Positions 50,283 through 63,117 of a stretch of 64,000 nt of DNA are shown piece after piece (position 1 is the first letter of the stretch; every line of letters begins with the position of its first letter). The stretch is from Saxidomus purpurata (Eukaryota; Mollusca; Bivalvia; Venerida; Veneridae): positions 39,528,358-39,592,357 of the forward strand of contig JAFMSR010000001.1 of the NCBI GenBank assembly GCA_022818135.1, given 5' to 3'. The position numbers and the translations under genes are program-made. Below the pieces are notes generated by a model that was not told the DNA's origin, made no database searches, and saw nothing but the letters and a program-made list of their open reading frames with translations.

Positions 50283-51549
50283 CTAGAGAAATTAGTAAAA
50301 CATTTACATACAAACATATAGTATCTGCTTACTTAAAAATTATAGTAACCCTTGGTTAAGTTAGTTCAGATAAGTGTACTTTTATTCGGCTGCTAAACTA
50401 AACCAGGTTTTCCATATCTTAAAAGAGTCATGTTGTGACGTCATTTCCAGTCTCGCGAAAATCAAATATGGCGAAAAACAGCAAGGAGTCGTCACCTTCT
50501 TGAAAGTTTCAGTCGACGTGGTGTTAATGATGCACATTTTGACACGAAATAGAGTCGAAAAGACGTACATGGCTACACAAATTAAAAACGTACCTACAGT
50601 CATATTTGACACAATGATAATTGACTTTCAAAATGATTTTCATCAAATAAAATGAGAACTACAACACGTCATTATGTGATAGAATAAATAAGTAAACTTT
50701 GCCAGTATATTAGTAATTTTTCCTTTCTGTCGCCGTTTTTCATCAATTTAATGTATGTCTGACGCTATTTAAGATATTTCTTTAAAGCTAATGAACCTCC
50801 GATGCCTCTTCTGTTTTAAAATAAAACGTGGAGTACTTTAAGGTAATTATAAGCTTAGAAATTTTATGAATATAAGTTAGGAAATTTCTCAAAATCGAAG
50901 ACAAAAACCAGGGAAAATAGATTTCTTTACTAAATGGATTCTAGGAATGCCACGACAATATACTTCTCTCTCGCCTACCTAACTTCGGTGGACAAGTTTC
51001 AAACATTACCGTATTATCTTTCATAAAGTTAAAGTTGTAATGTAAGTCAATTGATATGAGCACCCAGGTTTATTATGTTATGAACATATTGTGGTTTGCA
51101 AAAGAGTTTAACAAAGATAATAGTTATCAGAGAAAACCGCTTGATTGACCAACCATAAAGTTCTGCTACTGAAGTAAAAATTATATAAATAAGAACATGC
51201 TGTTAACATGCATTAACTTCAAGACCACTGTAAAAAAAAATACTGAGTCACTTTATCAAAGCAATATAAATAATATCAACACTCGTGGATAGAGTAAATA
51301 AAATAGAAAGCATAATTCTCTGATTGCAAATATTATAATACCTAAATTCAGACGTAGTGCTCTAGGTGACGTTTCAGTAAATATAACCCATAGCATCTCC
51401 ATCTTGACGAGCATGACCTTCAAGAACATACATTGGTTGAAAATGTTGCGTTCACCGCCTACTGTAAATTGGGTAATATTCGCGATGATTAAATGTTCGC
51501 TATGTTCGCGAATGTCCCACTCCGCTAATTTGAAAATGTCGTGAAAGAT
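50283..51549. other. Non-coding stretch
   Basis: No exon recognised, although this is where the upstream part of the HSPA12-like gene would be expected. The frame at 50374-50655 (+), also open at 50382-50612 (-), shows no domain. Confidence 0.5.
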
Positions 51550-52000
51550 TATTATATCCCCCGAACACAAATTGTAAACGGGTATGTTGGATTCAGCTTG
51601 TCTGTCCGTCTGTAGACGGCATTGTTTGGACATTAGATCCAAAATCTGGTCAGAAATTAATGATACTTCACAGAAGTGATATATACAATGCCTAGTTGTG
51701 CATGGTTCATGTGTTGTGTCACTTGGTTAAAGGTCAAGGTCACAGGGGCTCGGGATAGTACAATTTTGTGGACGCTAAATCTCCAAACCCCTGGTAAGAA
51801 TTTTAATGAAACTTCACAGAAGTGATACGTACAATGCCTTGTTGTAAATGGTTTATGTTACGGGTCACTTGGCCAAAGGTCAAGGTCACAGGGACTCGAT
51901 ATATTAAAATCTTGTGCGCTTTTAATCTCCAAATTCTCTGGTCACAATTTAATGATATTTCACAGAAGTGATAAATACCATCCCTTGTTGCAGCTATTAA
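51550..52000. repeat. Minisatellite, period about 146 bp
   Basis: 'ttcacagaagtgata' recurs at 51667, 51812 and 51959, and 'ttgg..aaaggtcaaggtcacaggg' at 51724 and 51871. Three units, the first preceded by a unique start ('ccccgaacacaaattgtaaa', 'gtctgtccgtctgtagacgg'). A similar 'aaaggtcaaggtcacagg' repeat is, to my knowledge, widespread in bivalves. The frames in this region are by-products. Confidence 0.8.
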
Positions 52001-52131
52001 CCGGGAACGCAACCGTTTTCCGTACGTATAGGAGTTTGAGTTTATTAAAAAAAATGTTTTATACCTAAAATGATAGTTGTCAAAGGCCGTATACTAAGAG
52101 GAAAGTAAAAAACGAAGAAAACTCAAATGAC

Positions 52132-52290
52132 GTACAGTACTGCCAACGGTAATTTTTACAATTTGTGCGTTCCAGTTGCGTTCCGGTTCGTTTGCTTTTG
52201 CGTACCGTTTCGGTCATATCGGTCCATAACTGTTCACCGGACCGATGACCGCAAAGGACCGGTAAGCGAACCGTTTCAATCGGTTTTAGC
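52132..52290 (+). repeat. Transposon-like end, left copy
   Basis: A 30-bp sequence starting GTACAGTACTGCCAACGG is present here and, inverted and identical, at 58620-58649. Behind it both copies have subterminal DNA rich in 'ccggt/accgg' words; here 'atcggtcc' and 'ggaccgat' form a small hairpin (52219-52250). The CAGTACTGCCAAC start resembles hAT-type termini. Flanking 8-mers at the two ends do not match well, so a single intervening element is not proven. Confidence 0.6.
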
Positions 52291-53589
52291 GTTTATATAA
52301 TCTGATTTGCTGACTGTATTTTTTTCGTTTAAAATTCGTTAACCAGTGACAACGTTAAGCATTGTGTCGTACAGCTTATATACCTCGCGAGAGGATGGTG
52401 GACGATTACAACGTAAATCGCTATTTTATAGAAAAAGAAATAAATATTAATTTGAAAAGAGGTGGTAAATTGCCAGTTGGTATTAAAACATATTAGTGGA
52501 TTATCACCTTACTGGTCATGGTCATACAACGTTGCGTATTCACCGGATCTTATTTAATCAGAATGGAATCAATATCAACATGCAAACTGTTTACTAACAA
52601 ACTTCCGCTCTAAAATGAAGATTTAAGAAATCAGGTTAAAATGAAAACCGTACATTTTATGCTAAATCTGACCACTGTATAAAAATCTGTATGTTTAAAC
52701 CTAAACATGGAATTTCACACATGCGGCATGATGCACCATTTATTTTCATATTTCACCGATTGATGCAGGTGTGTAATTAGGTAAATGTATCTCGGAATTG
52801 TGTAAGCATCATTTTTAAACTTAATCATATCATGTTAAATCATAATTGCATTTAAATATTGGACTTTATTGTGTTTATAAGTGCCAAACAAATTTTGTTG
52901 GGGATGTGTTCCCAGCTATTTGCATATCAAACTGAGACGTAGAAGGCAGACAACTCTTAAATGTCAAGCTGTAAAATCGGTTTGCCTTCGAAGTGGAAAT
53001 AGTGAGACTATCTCTTTATCATGTTTATCGGAGTGATGTAAGGTTTTGTACTTGGGCATGTGCACTTGTATTCCACAGTATTAGATTCATTTGTTGAAGA
53101 TAATTGTGACTTATGAAATAATTTACACAATTGCCATACTTCATCTTATTTTAATAAATGCTCATTCTTAAAGGTTGCTTGTTCAATATTCTTGTTACAT
53201 GTAAAAAAAACTTTTAGTAACGAATTTTCAATATTGAACGCTTGAGGGGCTTCCGGTCAATCACAATTACTTATGCAAATTAAGCGAGAGGCCAATATCA
53301 CTCAGATTAGAGAAGTCGCGTGCCCCTACATTCGGGAACCCCTCATTATTCAGCATGTGTATAAAGCATACACTGTATTTTATGATAATAATTTTAAATC
53401 TTATAATACAAAAAATATCACAATAAAAGTAAAATTATAATAATTAAAAGTGATACGAAATGCAATATATAAATACACAACAAAACGCAACACAACCACC
53501 ATAATTATTTTAGAATCATAGAATGGTAAAACATTCGGTATTAATAAGCAGACTTTGTCATAAAAGCAGGCTTGTTTATAACAATATTA
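52291..53589. other. Non-coding stretch
   Basis: No gene recognised. A 22-bp word starting 'acctcgcgagaggatggtgg' at 52383-52404 is present inverted at 55444-55465. The segment 53230-53340 is GC-richer ('gggaacccctc', 'cgcgtgcccc') without a recognised identity. Confidence 0.5.
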
Positions 53590-54930
<1,341 letters not shown>

Positions 54931-55031
54931 GTTGGCATATGAAAAATATTTAATGGCACTTTTGCTGTTTAACTATTTAAGATATAAGCCACGTTTGGTC
55001 GCATAAATGTCATTGGGCATGAAAATTGTCA

Positions 55032-55255
55032 GTCCGGTTAACTCAATTGGTATAGCACGAGACTTGTAATCTTGAGGTAGCTGGTTCGGTTCCCGGGGCT
55101 GACCAACTACAGTTACGAACAGTCTTTCGGATGAGACTTAAACCGAGGTCCCATGTATGAGTGTTATACACCTGGCATGTTAAAAGAACCATGGGTGTCT
55201 CTGGAGTTGGGACGCTTTCTGTATCTTGCATTATCCCTCGAACTCTAAAATAACT
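55032..55255 (+). mobile_element. tRNA-derived SINE
   Basis: Head: 'gtccggttaactcaattggt' (A box 'taactcaattgg') with 'gacttgtaatcttgag' (anticodon-like loop TGT, as in tRNA-Thr) and B box 'ggttcggttcccgggg'. The tRNA part ends at about 55104 and is followed by a body, 'cggatgagacttaaaccgag', 'gttaaaagaacc', of the type found in several animal SINE families, then an AT-rich end. Not a functional tRNA: the acceptor pairing is incomplete, and the body continues without a Pol III terminator. Confidence 0.85.
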
Positions 55256-55956
55256 AACCTCTTCTGAGCGCGTTGGTCAAGTGGGGAAACCGGTACCAAC
55301 GATAAAACCCGAATATACGATACCAAGGAAAATAAGTCATATACAATCAATCTTCAGATTTAACAAGTACAATGCACCCGTTCAATTTGAATACCTGTTG
55401 ACAGCCAGGACCAATACACGCCACTTTGTAATTGTGCTAATTAGGTCCACCATCCTCTCGCGAGGTTGATCATCGGTACGACCCGGATACACGCAACAAA
55501 TTCACTATAGGTTTATAGAGGAGCGCTGTAATGAACTCGCGATAACATTTTAACTAATAGTTATTTTAGAATCACAAACGGGATAATAAAATATAACATT
55601 TCCCCCTTTTAGTGATTTATTTTATTTTTTCTGAGACTTAATTAATTAGGTCTTATTTTAAGTTGAAAACACTACCTCTCATTTTACTATATGATATATA
55701 GTAAAACGCCCAAAATGTGACAATTTTAAGAGAAAAGTTTGCAGTTTTCTTCAATTTGTTCAAAAACTATAACAGCTATTTTAGAATCACGAACAAGAAT
55801 TAAACATTCATTCTACATTTAAGTGATACATTTTATTTATGTTAACCACAACTAACCCCAAGTGGTCATATAAGCTAGTATTGAGAAAATTGAAACACAA
55901 CTCCGTTTGATTGATAAATGGGCTTTATTAAGCCATATAGTTTCAGAATCAAAATA
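55256..55956. other. Non-coding stretch
   Basis: No gene recognised. Contains the inverted partner (55444-55465) of the 22-bp word at 52383. Bases 55555-55830 contain two 'ttttagaatcac.aac..gata' echoes, possibly an old repeat. Confidence 0.45.
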
Positions 55957-56199
55957 TTATGCAATGAATGGTAGCATACTAAAATATAAAAGGATTTTCG
56001 AAATATCTGGGGTGTTGAACCGCCATAAAGTGGCGAGTTTTGACTTTGGCAAAAAACTGCCACCACCGCCAGACGAGTAACGCAACGGGTCCAAATTAAA
56101 CGAAAAAGAAAGTTCTGCATCATTTTGTATAAATGTTCTAAGATATTTTACGAAAGAGTGACCGTAGAGTTGGACTTTTACAGCCATCCCTATAAACAA
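55957..56199 (-). pseudogene. SGNH-hydrolase-like fragment, probably element-derived
   Basis: The 80-codon minus-strand frame begins 'MAVKVQLYGHSFVKYL' from residue 5. 'GHSF' corresponds to the block-I (GDS-like, catalytic Ser) motif of SGNH/GDSL-type hydrolases. It is followed by an 'NLDPLRYSSGGGGSFLP' stretch. I know similar 'YGHSFV..L' proteins as recurrent, often repeat-associated predicted proteins in bivalves and corals. The remaining SGNH blocks (GxND, DxxH) are missing: the match fades after residue 60 and hits a stop. Treat as a fragment; no role can be assigned. Confidence 0.45.
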
Positions 56200-58499
56200 A
56201 GAAATTACGCTGACCGCACATGTGCGTCCATTGATTGACCTAGATCCTTTGTTCGAAAATCAAAACAGCTCTAGCGGCTAAACAACGTCTACTTTCACTG
56301 AATTATTCAAGTAATCCTGTACATATAACGTTTATAAAACATGTTATACCATGTATGAGTAGATCACAATAATATTCTTCACAAATTTGTTGAAAACATT
56401 TTGACTGAAATCACGTTTCTCTTTGTTCGTTCGAAGTAGGTTAAAGACAACTAAATAGCTCATTAAATATGCGGTAGTTTCCTTTCCGGCTTCAAGCTGG
56501 TATTTCTGCGTAACAAACATATCTAGCGAGAGGGGATCCAGTTTGTCACATAAATTATTTTATGGGACATAAAATACATATAAAGATAAAGAAAAAAGAG
56601 GGTGGTCTTTTTTAAAGGTTTTGTTTAACAGGCATGTACTTTTAATTTTACGATCGGAGCCCGGTTGCTTCCGTAATGCTGGCCGAACATTTCCGAATGA
56701 TTGATCTTACTGCTCCAGGTCATCGATAAGTTTTATGGCCGTCCATTACATTACGTTACTTTTATCATGATCTTAAAAAAGTTGCATATTGGGTTTTGTT
56801 TTACACTAGAATAAAAACTGTGTTAGAATCTTTATCTTTTTTTGTTCTTAAAAAGGCAAAACATTTCATTGAAACCGGATATAGATGATTCATAAAATTT
56901 CCAGTATCATTATCAATAATAGCTTTTGATCTTAATTTGCAAGACATCAAATATTCAATATGTATGTATTTTAATTTCGAAGCACTTGCACGGGTACCTT
57001 ATATTTTGTTTAACATTTCCCTTTGTCTCGAGTGAAAGGCAAGAATTCGCTCCGCTGAAATTGGTGTCATTTTATAGGTGTCAACATAGAGTCTCTTCCC
57101 GATCAAAGCTATTTTTGACAATACACAGGTAAAAATCAGGTAGTCTTATTACTCGTATCTTATGTCTTTCATTTCTTCCCGAAGAAATAAACTAATTACA
57201 TGTATTACATTACCAAAAAGAGAAGAAAAAACACGCAAGGTTTGATCTGTGTGCAGAGTATTCATTGACAACATCTGTAAAATACTGCAGAAATGGAACA
57301 GTTTTTTTTTCAACCATAAATCCTTATTTCTTCTAAAATGTTAAATATATTTTCAAGCAATGTAGATAATGTTACACACCAGCTGCAATTTTGATGGAAA
57401 AATATGGTTTGAAACTGAAAAATCACATACTTTTTAGGCATTCAACATCAAGCGTTTACTAGAGTATGTAAAATCTATTTGATATTCTGAAAATTTCTCA
57501 AATTAAAAAAGCCTACCGAAATCAAATGCCAGTATTTATCATATCTAATAACTGATTCGAAATTTAAGATCGCAAAATAAAAAAAAGTTGACGTACTATT
57601 TACCGGGGACATGTAGGTCCGCGTATTTACGTTTTTAAAGCACACTATGCTTGTGCATCAGACTTGCCGTGTGCGTCTGCAATTGAAAATAACAGGGTTA
57701 CAATTTTCAACAATTCTCACGTGCAAACATTACGCACGCGTAAAGGGATCAGCCGAATAAAAAAAAACAAGTGCACACTAGATTCATTCCCATAATTATG
57801 ACAAAATTCACGAATTTTGCAGCTTTTGGATTATTCTGTGACTATTGTCAACAATTACTACCAACGAATCCACTATTTACATAAATTCATTAATGACTGA
57901 ACATGCGACTGTAATGAAATAGTGCTCTCTAGCTAAAACATTAATATGTTTATTATCATTATTATTATGTGAATGATAATGTTGTATGCTCTTTATCTTC
58001 TGGTAGAAATTGTACAAATTAAAACATAAGTTACGCGGCAAATTCAATATCTCCCTTAGGCAATATTTAAGTACAATCGATAATCAATGAGTTATGACCC
58101 TATCCGTTATTTACGCATACTACCGAACCGTAGTTGTTTCTCAAAACTTATGGACTGCCAGCTGATATAGCGCTTGACACTTTTTCTGCCGTGTGTCTCA
58201 TCGTGCTTTAGATTCTATTATACATGTACAAGGCTAGGACATTAACGTTTATAGCATTACAGTTTAGCATACTTATATTTTGTGATTTAATACTGTTGAT
58301 TTTACTTTCAGTCATTAACTACAGATATGCCAAATTAAACATTCAGTAAGTCACATAAAATCGATTCTTAAACCTGATTTCAGATAACCGCTTTACATGT
58401 CACGCCTTCCTAAATGCTGATTGGTGAATTCTCACGCTTATTACCACGTGATGGCAACGGTCATAGTAATGTTTCGTTTCAGTTGGTAAATGCTATTTT
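56200..58499. other. Non-coding stretch
   Basis: No gene recognised; I looked here specifically for upstream RPAP1 exons on the plus strand and found none. The frame at 56926-57132 (+) has no domain. Moderately GC-rich islands at 57600-57740 lack motifs. Confidence 0.45.
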
Positions 58500-58649
58500 T
58501 AAGTGCGTAGAACGGTAACAATGGGTTCTAACGGTTTATAACGGCCCAGTCCGGTCTGGTCTGTTCCCGGTTCGTTCCCGGTCCGGTAGCGGTTCTAAAT
58601 AGTTCCGGTTGCGGTTCGGTTGTAAAAATTACCGTTGGCAGTACTGTAC
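58500..58649 (-). repeat. Transposon-like end, right copy (inverted)
   Basis: The last 30 bases (58620-58649) are the exact reverse complement of 52132-52161. The preceding 120 bases are rich in 'ggttc', 'ccggt' and 'ttcccggt' words, parallel to but not alignable base by base with the left copy. It may be the other end of a 6.5-kb element or an independent copy in opposite orientation. Confidence 0.6.
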
Positions 58650-58677
58650 CGTAAAACATTGCGACTCACAACTGTAA

Positions 58678-58735
58678 CATTTACACCTCGTGCTATGGCT
58701 GGGATTCAAACCCGAGACTTATACTAGTATTTTAT
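58678..58735 (-). mobile_element. SINE relic (B-box part only)
   Basis: On the minus strand: 'gtctcgggtttgaatcccag', a good Pol III B box, followed by 'ccatagcacgaggtgtaaat'. The A-box half is not recognisable, so this is a short relic of a tRNA-derived SINE next to the transposon-like end. Confidence 0.5.
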
Positions 58736-58869
58736 TTTCTCTTTGCAACCATGTACTGAGACTTATCAAATTTCTTTCTTTTTCATTTTAGTGTTTAGTG
58801 TCTTACTGATTTTTAGTCGTTTGAGTGGTAGTTGAAGTTGCTTTGAACTGAATCACAATTCAGCATTGT

Positions 58870-59010
58870 TTTGAAAATTACTCGCCGCGCCACGCGAGGT
58901 GACTCCGCAGGACTCTTTGTCGCACGTACTGCTATTACTGTGGCGAATTAATTCCGCATGCCGCGTGACGCGTTCGATTTCCTGCCGCGGCTCCCCGCTT
59001 TAAATTTCTT
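58870..59010. other. CpG-rich segment
   Basis: About 140 bases with many CpG and GCG words (cgccgcgccacgcgagg, gccgcgtgacgcg, gccgcggctccccgc) in otherwise AT-rich DNA. It could be an old GC-rich repeat or a small regulatory island. It contains no open frame of interest. Confidence 0.4.
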
Positions 59011-59289
59011 ATTTTCCAGTCACGATGACGCATGTTTAGCTTGGGTACTGTATATACGGTTGTATAAGTTTCCTTCATCATCTTGTACTTACGAAACTAA
59101 ACTAGTGTTGCCTTCTTACTCAATGTGCAAATAGCTGAGGCAAATATTTGTTGAATTTTGTCACTTTTATGACAGTGTATTATTTGCTAAAATTACAAAT
59201 ATTGTTTATATATATATTTATATTTATTCTTGAAACAAGAAAAGGAAACATTACATATTACCAGTTTTTCTCTAAATTTTATGGCTCTG

Positions 59290-60355
59290 AAGGAGCTTCG
59301 GGTGGCATGAAGAAATCGACTCGTATGTCTGTCCGTCCGTCTGTCCGTCCCTACTTCTTTTTCCGGAGCATAACTCAAAAAGAATTAAAGGGAATTACTT
59401 ACTTGAAACTTCATACGATGATAGAGCACAATGAGGGGAAGTGCTATGCCCAAGAACAATAACTCTACCTTGCCTTTTTTTAATATCCCCCTTTCTTACA
59501 ACTTTTTGTCCGGAGCATACATTGTAACAAGGAAATTAGTTCAAAATGCATTCAATGAGAGAGGACATTAAAGGGAAGTACATTGCGCAAGATCCATTAT
59601 GATATATTGCCTTATTTGGTAGGGTAATTTTGAATGCAGAACAAGATTTAATGATGATTACATGTCTACATTTTTATGAGAGTGTAACAGTTACATGTAG
59701 TACTGACTCAATGTTGCAGTACCTTGGAAAACAAAAATGAAACTTTTCAGTAATTATATGAAAGTTATTTCTGTCTGCTGGTAAATTATTTTTGCTCGGA
59801 ACGTTTTCAAAGAATAAAAAAACATATTTAAGAAATTAACAAAATGATACTTACCAATGCATTTACCGGTGCAACCTGAAGACAAACAATCACATTTGAT
59901 GACAATTTAGAAGCTATTTTGATTTTAAATCCTTTGTCTGCAGTAAATTGGCATGTATTAGTAAATGATAATATATATTACTACAGTATTGTTTTTGTCT
60001 TATATATAAAACACTTTTAGCTCCACCTTCTTAATTTTTGAAAAGGTAAATGACAAGATAATTATAGCCATGACGCGAAAATTAATGCCCAAATCCTGCA
60101 ATGACCAATTAGGTGTGACCTTTCCCATCTGAATATAGTCAACTAAAGGACACAAACAATAAATAGATAAATATTTGCTCCTGTTTGCAAAAATACAAGC
60201 CAGAGTTAATATCTTTTTACACTGCACTTCCTCTCAATGTCCTCTGGCTGTGTGTTTAAATAAATTGCCTAGAATACTCTCATATTTATGTTCCGGACAA
60301 AAGTGTGACGGACGGAGACCATTACCATATCCCCTCCGCCAAGGCGGGGGACAAA
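59290..60355. repeat. Dispersed repeat with inverted subterminal blocks
   Basis: The left end carries 'tctgtccgtccgtctgtccg' followed by 'tttttccggagcataactc'. The right end carries the complement in reverse (ttccggacaaaagtgtgacg, gacgga), then a 'cccctccgccaaggcggggg' stem-loop and an A-run. Between them a second 'tttgtccggagcatac' (59505) suggests an internal tandem unit of about 160 bases. The layout is again that of a non-autonomous element with inverted subterminal repeats. Confidence 0.6.
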
Positions 60356-60794
60356 AAAAAGTGTGACAAAGTTTTACGATGTTTTGTTCAGACTGTAACT
60401 CTGTTATACATTAAACGATTTTTAAAATGAATTAGCACAAATGTCCAGCACATGGAGATAAAGTGTCGTGCGCAAGTACCGTGTCCAGACCTTGACGTTG
60501 TCGATATGAGTTACTTGTAATAATGATAAACGGAGAAACGAAACAATCCTATAATTTTATCGCACATTGTTAACGATGCTATTACATTTTGTATGTTAAA
60601 CAGGCTCTTCAAAGAAATCTAGGTTATAAGATTTGGTTATAGATTGTACCTATATTATTAATGTCTATTCAGTTTGACATACTCTAACTTGATTTGTAAC
60701 ATAGCAAGAATAAATGGATACCTCACTTGGGCTTGTATCAAATTACTATAATTACTAAATTCATTTTCGCTATTTAAATCGAGTATAAAAATGA
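60356..60794. other. Non-coding stretch before the gap
   Basis: No exon recognised between the dispersed repeat and the assembly gap; AT-rich. Confidence 0.45.
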
Positions 60795-61294
60795 NNNNNN
60801 NNNNNNNNNNNNNNNNNNNNNNNNNNNNNNNNNNNNNNNNNNNNNNNNNNNNNNNNNNNNNNNNNNNNNNNNNNNNNNNNNNNNNNNNNNNNNNNNNNNN
60901 NNNNNNNNNNNNNNNNNNNNNNNNNNNNNNNNNNNNNNNNNNNNNNNNNNNNNNNNNNNNNNNNNNNNNNNNNNNNNNNNNNNNNNNNNNNNNNNNNNNN
61001 NNNNNNNNNNNNNNNNNNNNNNNNNNNNNNNNNNNNNNNNNNNNNNNNNNNNNNNNNNNNNNNNNNNNNNNNNNNNNNNNNNNNNNNNNNNNNNNNNNNN
61101 NNNNNNNNNNNNNNNNNNNNNNNNNNNNNNNNNNNNNNNNNNNNNNNNNNNNNNNNNNNNNNNNNNNNNNNNNNNNNNNNNNNNNNNNNNNNNNNNNNNN
61201 NNNNNNNNNNNNNNNNNNNNNNNNNNNNNNNNNNNNNNNNNNNNNNNNNNNNNNNNNNNNNNNNNNNNNNNNNNNNNNNNNNNNNNNNNNNNNN
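60795..61294. other. Assembly gap (500 N)
   Basis: Exactly 500 Ns, the conventional length for a scaffold gap of unknown size. It lies 141 bases upstream of the first visible RPAP1 exon. Open frames spanning it are meaningless. Confidence 0.99.
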
Positions 61295-61435
61295 TGTCAT
61301 TTGTTTACAAGTGTACTTTTCAAGTCTGATATACATGTACAACTTAAAGTCTTTGTTAATTGTTACACTTTTGTTGATGTACTTGCTTTACACGGTAATG
61401 CTTAACCTACATGATCTAAAATTGTTGTATTTCAG

Positions 61436-61554
61436 GAAATGATATGTTCTTAGATCGTACAGTGCACTGTTTTCTAGCGGGCTTGCTGAGAACATATACA
61501 AAGTCATCTGTACTTAACAAGACAGATTCCAGGATTACCATCTTTCTATGACCT
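61436..61554 (+). CDS. RPAP1: RPAP1, coding exon (fourth from the end), with frame disagreement
   Basis: Acceptor 'ttgtatttcag' and donor 'acct|gtaagt' delimit 119 bases. The 5' part reads 'NDMFLDRTVHCFLAGLLRTY' and 'SSVLNKT' in one frame. The 3' part reads 'IPGLPSFYDL' in the frame one base later, which is the frame required by the next exon. Both parts resemble the same stretch of animal RPAP1 (the '..LPGLTSF.DLY' region about 200 residues from the C-terminus). So there is one extra base (or two missing) near 61519-61527, and in the first frame a TGA occurs just before the donor. It may be a consensus error near a contig end or a true lesion. RPAP1 acts in RNA polymerase II assembly and nuclear import; this is the start of its conserved C-terminal region. 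Confidence 0.8.
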
Positions 61555-62107
61555 GTAAGTACACTTGGGTATGATTTAAACATGACTTTGTTGTTTATGT
61601 GACAATCATTTATCAGTGTATGATTGCATTAAAAATTGCCTGTCATCAGTTGGTATATCATGCAGTGATTATCTCAGGCAGAAACGTCATTGATCATGAC
61701 AATTAGGGTAACATTTCACTCATAAATATCATTTACATTTCATTTGTAAATCATCATTCATATTTTCAACAAAAAGCAACATGCTGAAACAGAATTATAA
61801 ATGATACTTGACGTATGCACCAGAATGGCGCGTTTTCTTTTAACGTCTCACATATAAAAGTGCTGAACGGCTTACAAACTACCCGTGAAACGAGAATATT
61901 AATTAAATATCATTAAAGATATCATGAAAAATTGACTGCCACTGCCGGGTCTCTGGTCTTATTTACTTTTGTGTTCACCTGCAGACTAATTCTGCAGTAT
62001 ACATGTGTTGAAGTTGTTAAACATGTGACTAACTCATTACTACTACGTGAGAATGGATGATCTCTTTGTCTATTTATTGTTATTTTACAAGATTGTAAAT
62101 ATTTCAG

Positions 62108-62273
62108 ATATGTATCATTACTGCAGCAATTTGAGGCTGTTTCCTTCGGCGACTCATTGTTTGCTTGTTACGTCCTAATTCCACTACAACAACGACACAG
62201 TGTACAATATAGAAAGGCTGTATGGACAGAATATACTGGCATTCTAAGGACACTTGCACTTCCACTGAATGAA
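62108..62273 (+). CDS. RPAP1: RPAP1, coding exon (third from the end)
   Basis: Acceptor 'aaatatttcag', donor 'gaa|gtaggc', 166 bases. It enters with the third base of a Leu codon, then reads 'YVSLLQQFEAVSFGDSLFAC', 'YVLIPLQQRHSVQYRKAVW' and 'GILRTLALPLNE'. 'FEAVSFGD' and 'LLPLQ.R.SV..R.A.' are the most recognisable signature of the RPAP1 C-terminal domain. The frame is clean and the exon ends in phase 0, matching the next exon. An opposite-strand frame over this exon is a shadow. Confidence 0.95.
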
Positions 62274-62892
62274 GTAGGCAGGAGTTTCTTTTGTTCCTGA
62301 TATTCTTGAAATCCATTGTCTGTGTCTGGTAAGACTTGGGGGAAAGAAAGTCGTCATACAATGCTTTCCAGTAACATTTTCTAATAGGGAAGCAGGGTTT
62401 CCACTGGCCCTAAAATTTTTTTGGCCACAATTATAGGGAAGGAATGTATGGTGTGATGCCAGTTCCAATCCTAATGTCTAAGAATTTTCACTTTCGAAGG
62501 AAGTTTCTTAAACAATTAAACTACTTAGTGTGCTTTTAAATATTCATAACAACGATAAATTGAACGTTAGGACATTTAACTAATGCTGTGGACTTATGTA
62601 CCATTTGAAATGAGTTGTTGAAGGAAATGTTGATTTGACATGTTTTATCAATATATAATCTGGTACTTTAAAACCAACTTTAGAACCAGAAACACTGAAT
62701 TTAAAACTAGATGAGATCAATATGGAGTTAATGGTCTACATACCTCATGATTCAGTATTTGTATGCCTTGTGAGTTCACATTCATCTGCCTTGTTAGCGT
62801 CACAGATCTTTATACACATGTGTATATAATTCCGTGTTAGCATATATTTTGAGACTTTGTGACTATGCTGATGTCTTTTTCTATTTTTTTAG

Positions 62893-63117
62893 TTATTGTT
62901 ACCAATAGAGTTGTATTTAGAACCGGAGGAGACTAATGTTGAGTTGATACGACTGTACTACCAGAGTCTGTATTCCGGTACCCTGCGACCATGTTGGTGC
63001 CCAGTTCTGTATCTTGTTGCTGTACATCATGTCAACAGATTCATGTATACACAGGACAGATCACATACAAAGCTGAAAGGTTCAATGATGACACAAATTC
63101 TTAAGTCAAAGAATGAG
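62893..63117 (+). CDS. RPAP1: RPAP1, coding exon (second from the end)
   Basis: Acceptor 'ctattttttttag', donor 'gag|gtagtg', 225 bases, 75 codons, phase 0 at both ends. It reads 'LLLPIELYLEPEETNVELIR', then 'LYYQSLYSGTLRPCWCPVLY', 'LVAVHHVNRFMYTQD' and 'MMTQILKSKNE'. 'G.LRP.WCPVLY.VAV.HVN.F...QD' is diagnostic of RPAP1. The ATG at 62896 is internal, not a start. Confidence 0.95.

Noticed and set aside
50374..50655. Possible upstream HSPA12 exon
   Set aside because: Translation on either strand shows no HSPA12 block (no DFGTT, VPAIW or similar), and no matching splice phase.
53523..53589. ATG at 53523 as the true start of the RT protein
   Set aside because: The first 22 or so residues do not resemble the family; similarity begins near 53600, so the ATG is chance flank of a 5'-truncated copy.
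55032..55104. tRNA-Thr (TGT) gene
   Set aside because: Good A and B boxes, but acceptor pairing is incomplete and a SINE body follows directly; called a SINE instead.
60770..61405. Open frames of about 190-204 codons
   Set aside because: They run through 500 Ns; no real sequence supports them.
62104..62468. Minus-strand open frames of 74 and 85 codons
   Set aside because: They are antisense to the RPAP1 exon at 62108-62273 and its intron; the plus strand explains the openness.
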